Of a stretch of 64,000 nt of DNA, positions 63,092 to 64,000 are shown piece after piece. The first letter of the stretch is position 1, and each line of letters starts with the position of its first letter. The DNA lies in the NCBI RefSeq assembly GCF_943181415.1, contig NZ_CALPBZ010000001.1, positions 682,001 through 746,000 on the forward strand. The letters are read 5' to 3'. Under the pieces are notes generated by a model. The model ran no database searches, was not told the origin of the DNA, and was given only the letters and a program-made list of their open reading frames with translations. A program made the position numbers and the translations under genes. Source of the DNA: Microbacterium sp. Marseille-Q6648 (GTDB lineage: Bacteria > Actinomycetota > Actinomycetes > Actinomycetales > Microbacteriaceae).

Positions 63092-63277
63092 TCACGGGTG
63101 TCCGTATCGGTGGGGATCGGCGTCGAAAGCCTTGGCGCATCCGATTGAGCAGAAGTAGAACGTGGTGCCGCCGTGCTCTCGGGTTGTGGCGGCTGTGGCG
63201 GGGTCGATCGGCATTCCGCAGATCGGGTCAGTGACTAATACTGTGTTGTCGGTCGTGTCGTCGGTGTGGTGTGTCAT
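63092..63277 (-). CDS. YHS-domain protein
   Basis: A 61-aa protein of the YHS type: TDPICGMPIDPATAATTREH, then TFYFCSIGCAKAFDADPHRY, with Cys residues suited to bind a metal. The domain also occurs at the N-terminus of copper P-type ATPases. GAGGAGA precedes the ATG. It lies 36 nt after the P-type ATPase gene on the same strand, so it is probably its metal-delivery partner. Confidence 0.88.
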   Translation of the reverse strand: MTHHTDDTTDNTVLVTDPICGMPIDPATAATTREHGGTTFYFCSIGCAKAFDADPHRYGHP

Positions 63278-63313
63278 GGGATTCTCCTCGGGTTGGGGTC
63301 AGGCAGGGGACCG

Positions 63314-64000
63314 TCAGGATGCTGCGGGAGCGGGAGCGGGAGCGGGAGGTGAGGGCAGGCGCAGCCTCTTGAGCAGGAGCGCGTTGACGGCGACGATGAC
63401 GCTGGAGCCGGACATGGAGATGGCGGCGATCTCCGGGCTGAGCATGATCCCCAGCGAGGAGACGAACACGCCGGCGGCGATCGGGAGGGCAACGGCGTTG
63501 TAGCCGATGGCCCAGCCGAGGTTCTGTCGCATCTTGCGAACGGTGCCTTTTCCGATCCGCAGCGCGATCGCGACGTCGAGCGGGTCGGAGCGCATCAGAA
63601 CGACATCAGCAGTCTCGATGGCCACATCGGTTCCTGCGCCGATGGCGATGCCCAGGTCTGCTTGAGCGAGGGCGGGGGCGTCGTTCACGCCGTCGCCGAC
63701 CATGGCAACCTTCTTGCCCGCGCGTTGCAGCTCGGCGATCCGTGCGGACTTGTCCTCGGGGAGGACTTCGGCGATCACGGTGTCGATGCCCAACAGGGAA
63801 GCGATCCGCTTTGCCGTGGGTTCGTTGTCGCCGGTGAGCATGACGACCTCGATGCCAGCCTCGTGCAGGGCCGTGACCGCTGCGGCGGCGGTTTCTCGCG
63901 GCGCGTCCGCCAGCGCGATCACCCCCGCTGCCTCGCCGTCCACCGCGAATGCGATGGCGGTGCGGCCGGTGGAGGCCAGTCCGTGGAGGGCTGCCTCGAT
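63314..64000 (-). CDS. Heavy-metal P-type ATPase, C-terminal part (runs off window)
   Basis: The last 228 residues of a P1B-type ATPase, open at the right edge. The hinge-domain motifs VVMLTGDNEPTAKR and VGDGVNDAPALAQADLGIAI are clear, followed by two membrane helices with IGYNAVALPIAAGVF and SMSGSSVIVAVNALLLKR. The YN and MS/SS residues in these helices point to copper-type transport (CopA or CopB), but the metal cannot be fixed without the CPx motif, which is outside the window along with DKTG. Confidence 0.9.
   Translation of the reverse strand: MEAALHGLASTGRTAIAFAVDGEAAGVIALADAPRETAAAAVTALHEAGIEVVMLTGDNEPTAKRIASLLGIDTVIAEVLPEDKSARIAELQRAGKKVAMVGDGVNDAPALAQADLGIAIGAGTDVAIETADVVLMRSDPLDVAIALRIGKGTVRKMRQNLGWAIGYNAVALPIAAGVFVSSLGIMLSPEIAAISMSGSSVIVAVNALLLKRLRLPSPPAPAPAPAAS

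Larger units (their letters stand above)
56730..64000. mobile_element. Integrated conjugative or mobilizable island, left end (continues beyond window)
   Basis: From the tRNA-Glu fragment to the right edge the content changes from syntenic housekeeping genes to mobile functions: tandem repeats, an HTH protein, an excisionase-like gene, a MobF relaxase/helicase, an IS256 element, then metal-handling genes. GC falls locally between about 56.8 and 57.7 kb. No integrase or type IV coupling gene is in view, so they would be at the other end or lost. Confidence 0.7.

Noticed and set aside
1-64000. CRISPR array, rRNA genes or replication origin
   Set aside because: No regularly spaced repeats, rRNA segments or DnaA-box clusters were seen when reading the window.

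Overview
The window is about 70% GC chromosomal DNA from a high-GC Gram-positive bacterium. Gene order and protein types point to the actinobacterial family Microbacteriaceae, most likely Microbacterium or a close relative (inference from synteny and style, not from a marker gene). Many starts are GTG or TTG, 4-nt stop/start overlaps are common, and the housekeeping run rsmD-recG-coaD-yceD-rpmF-rnc-mutM-smc-ftsY-ffh-rpsP-khpA-rimM is typical of that group.

Layout. 1-4.0 kb: minus-strand housekeeping genes (comM partial, yraN, DUF2469, rnhB, lepB, rplS) and a small membrane protein. 4.1-11.2 kb: map on the plus strand, then the trehalose-from-glycogen operon glgX-treY-treZ on the minus strand. 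11.4-23.3 kb: an assimilatory nitrate module. It has nirB-nirD-cobA-hemD/winged-helix regulator (NnaR type) as a tightly overlapping plus-strand operon, then narK (plus) and a large fused nitrate reductase/flavoprotein (minus). nirB and narK share a conserved upstream element, and the nitrate reductase gene has a GlnR-like box. These genes and the trehalose genes interrupt the usual rpsP-khpA-rimM-trmD-rplS operon. 23.4-35.5 kb: rimM, khpA, rpsP, a GCS2-family ligase, ffh, a TetR-VOC fusion, lipB-lipA, a DUF2004 protein, ftsY and smc. 35.5-38.4 kb: a transcription unit not explained by known systems. It has a strong promoter, a 36-codon micro-ORF, a hairpin-rich leader, an 84-aa protein and two tandem double-domain GNAT acetyltransferases. 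38.4-52.9 kb: mutM, rnc, rpmF, yceD, coaD, recG, an acyltransferase, rsmD, thiL, a DUF3515 lipoprotein, ddl, gpsA, plsC, murA, leuD, leuC, plus a leaderless leucine leader peptide with an attenuator-like region. 53-56.7 kb: terC, an ECF sigma factor with a DUF4349 membrane partner, and a secreted protein ended by a strong terminator.

From about 56.73 kb to the right edge the DNA looks like an integrated mobile island. It opens with the 3' half of a tRNA-Glu gene (minus strand), followed by tandem 11-bp repeats, a putative HTH protein, an excisionase-like protein and a MobF-type relaxase/helicase. An IS256-family element cuts the relaxase near its 3' end. The 8-bp target duplication CCGCGCGC is intact, and removing the IS plus one copy restores a 916-codon frame. 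Metal-related cargo follows (SHOCT protein, YHS protein, heavy-metal P-type ATPase running off the window). No integrase is visible at this end.

Functional links: NarK imports nitrate/nitrite, the NasA-flavoprotein fusion reduces nitrate with NAD(P)H-derived electrons, NirBD reduces nitrite to ammonium, and CobA/HemD-type proteins tie to the siroheme that NirB needs. GlgX, TreY and TreZ turn glycogen into trehalose. LeuCD performs the isopropylmalate isomerase step under probable leucine attenuation. Ffh and FtsY form the SRP pathway, LepB processes exported proteins, and LipB-LipA make lipoyl cofactor.
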